Below, piece after piece: positions 63,976 through 64,000 of a stretch of DNA of 64,000 nucleotides. The translations under genes were made by a program, and so were the position numbers. The notes beneath the pieces were generated by a model. That model was not told where the DNA came from. It did no database searches and saw only the letters and a list, made by a program, of their open reading frames with translations. Where the stretch lies: contig CBDCQE010000003.1 of assembly GCA_965220505.1 (NCBI GenBank), positions 558,001-622,000 on the forward strand, written 5' to 3'. The stretch is from Bin87 sp965220505. GTDB lineage: Bacteria > Chloroflexota > Dehalococcoidia > Lucifugimonadales > UBA3495. Position 1 is the stretch's first letter, and every line of letters starts with the position of its first letter.

Positions 63976-64000
63976 CAGTTATCCTCCCGCCCCATCACCT
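63975..64000 (-). CDS. End of an upstream gene, possibly qatA (partial)
   Basis: In one minus-strand frame the last eight codons in the window (ending REDN) reach a TGA that overlaps the qatB ATG as TGATG. This is the overlap style seen in the rest of this operon. The Qat gene order predicts the KAP-like ATPase qatA here. Only 26 bases are visible, so this rests on context. Confidence 0.3.

Overview
This is one stretch of a high-GC bacterial chromosome. I think it is an uncultured Chloroflexota (SAR202/Dehalococcoidia- or Anaerolineae-like). The pointers are a peptide-binding lipoprotein and a membrane protein with TPTP-type linkers, GAF-PAS-kinase proteins fused to a receiver and winged helix, a MoxR/DUF58/transglutaminase operon, and a CaiB/BaiF-type CoA-transferase scrap. 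No rRNA, tRNA or CRISPR array is visible, so the assignment is inference.

Layout. (1) 1-2.8 kb: a transglutaminase-like gene cut by the left edge, then a junction zone of decayed DNA (CoA-transferase scrap, broken IS701-like transposase, broken IS5-like transposase). (2) 2.9-17.1 kb: a one-TM surface protein facing a tightly overlapping five-gene minus-strand operon. The operon encodes a 2486-residue triple-transglutaminase membrane protein, a polytopic protein, a MoxR ATPase, a DUF58 protein and a small membrane protein. (3) 17.2-35.8 kb: two giant secreted repeat proteins (FN3, Calx-beta-like, cadherin-like, GLUG, LRR). The smaller is split by a one-base frameshift near 21454. (4) 36.0-41.6 kb: a sensor kinase, a kinase-receiver-DNA-binding fusion, and remnants of a further kinase and a further repeat protein. 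(5) 41.9-47.3 kb: an oligopeptide-type ABC importer (binding protein and two permeases, no ATPase) and a PQQ-type beta-propeller. (6) 47.4-56.0 kb: a minus-strand cluster of desaturase, two B12-binding radical SAM enzymes, two GNAT-like proteins, a GH3-family ligase and PlsY, next to a divergent kinase-receiver-wHTH fusion. (7) 58.6-60.9 kb: a second IS701-like fragment, a decayed IS5-like element and a truncated P4-type integrase. (8) 61.1-64.0 kb: qatD, qatC and qatB of a Qat anti-phage system, whose ATPase gene should lie beyond the right edge.

How the parts may work together. MoxR, DUF58 and transglutaminase proteins are a recurrent envelope module. The repeat giants look like surface adhesins. 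The desaturase-to-PlsY cluster looks like a pathway that makes and transfers an unusual acyl or lipid product, with the divergent fusion regulator as a plausible controller. The Qat genes beside a dead integrase form a small defence island. The most promising undescribed system is the radical SAM/GH3/GNAT/desaturase cluster. The kinase family with one apparently ATP-dead member and the transglutaminase with one Cys-to-Ser unit are also worth following.
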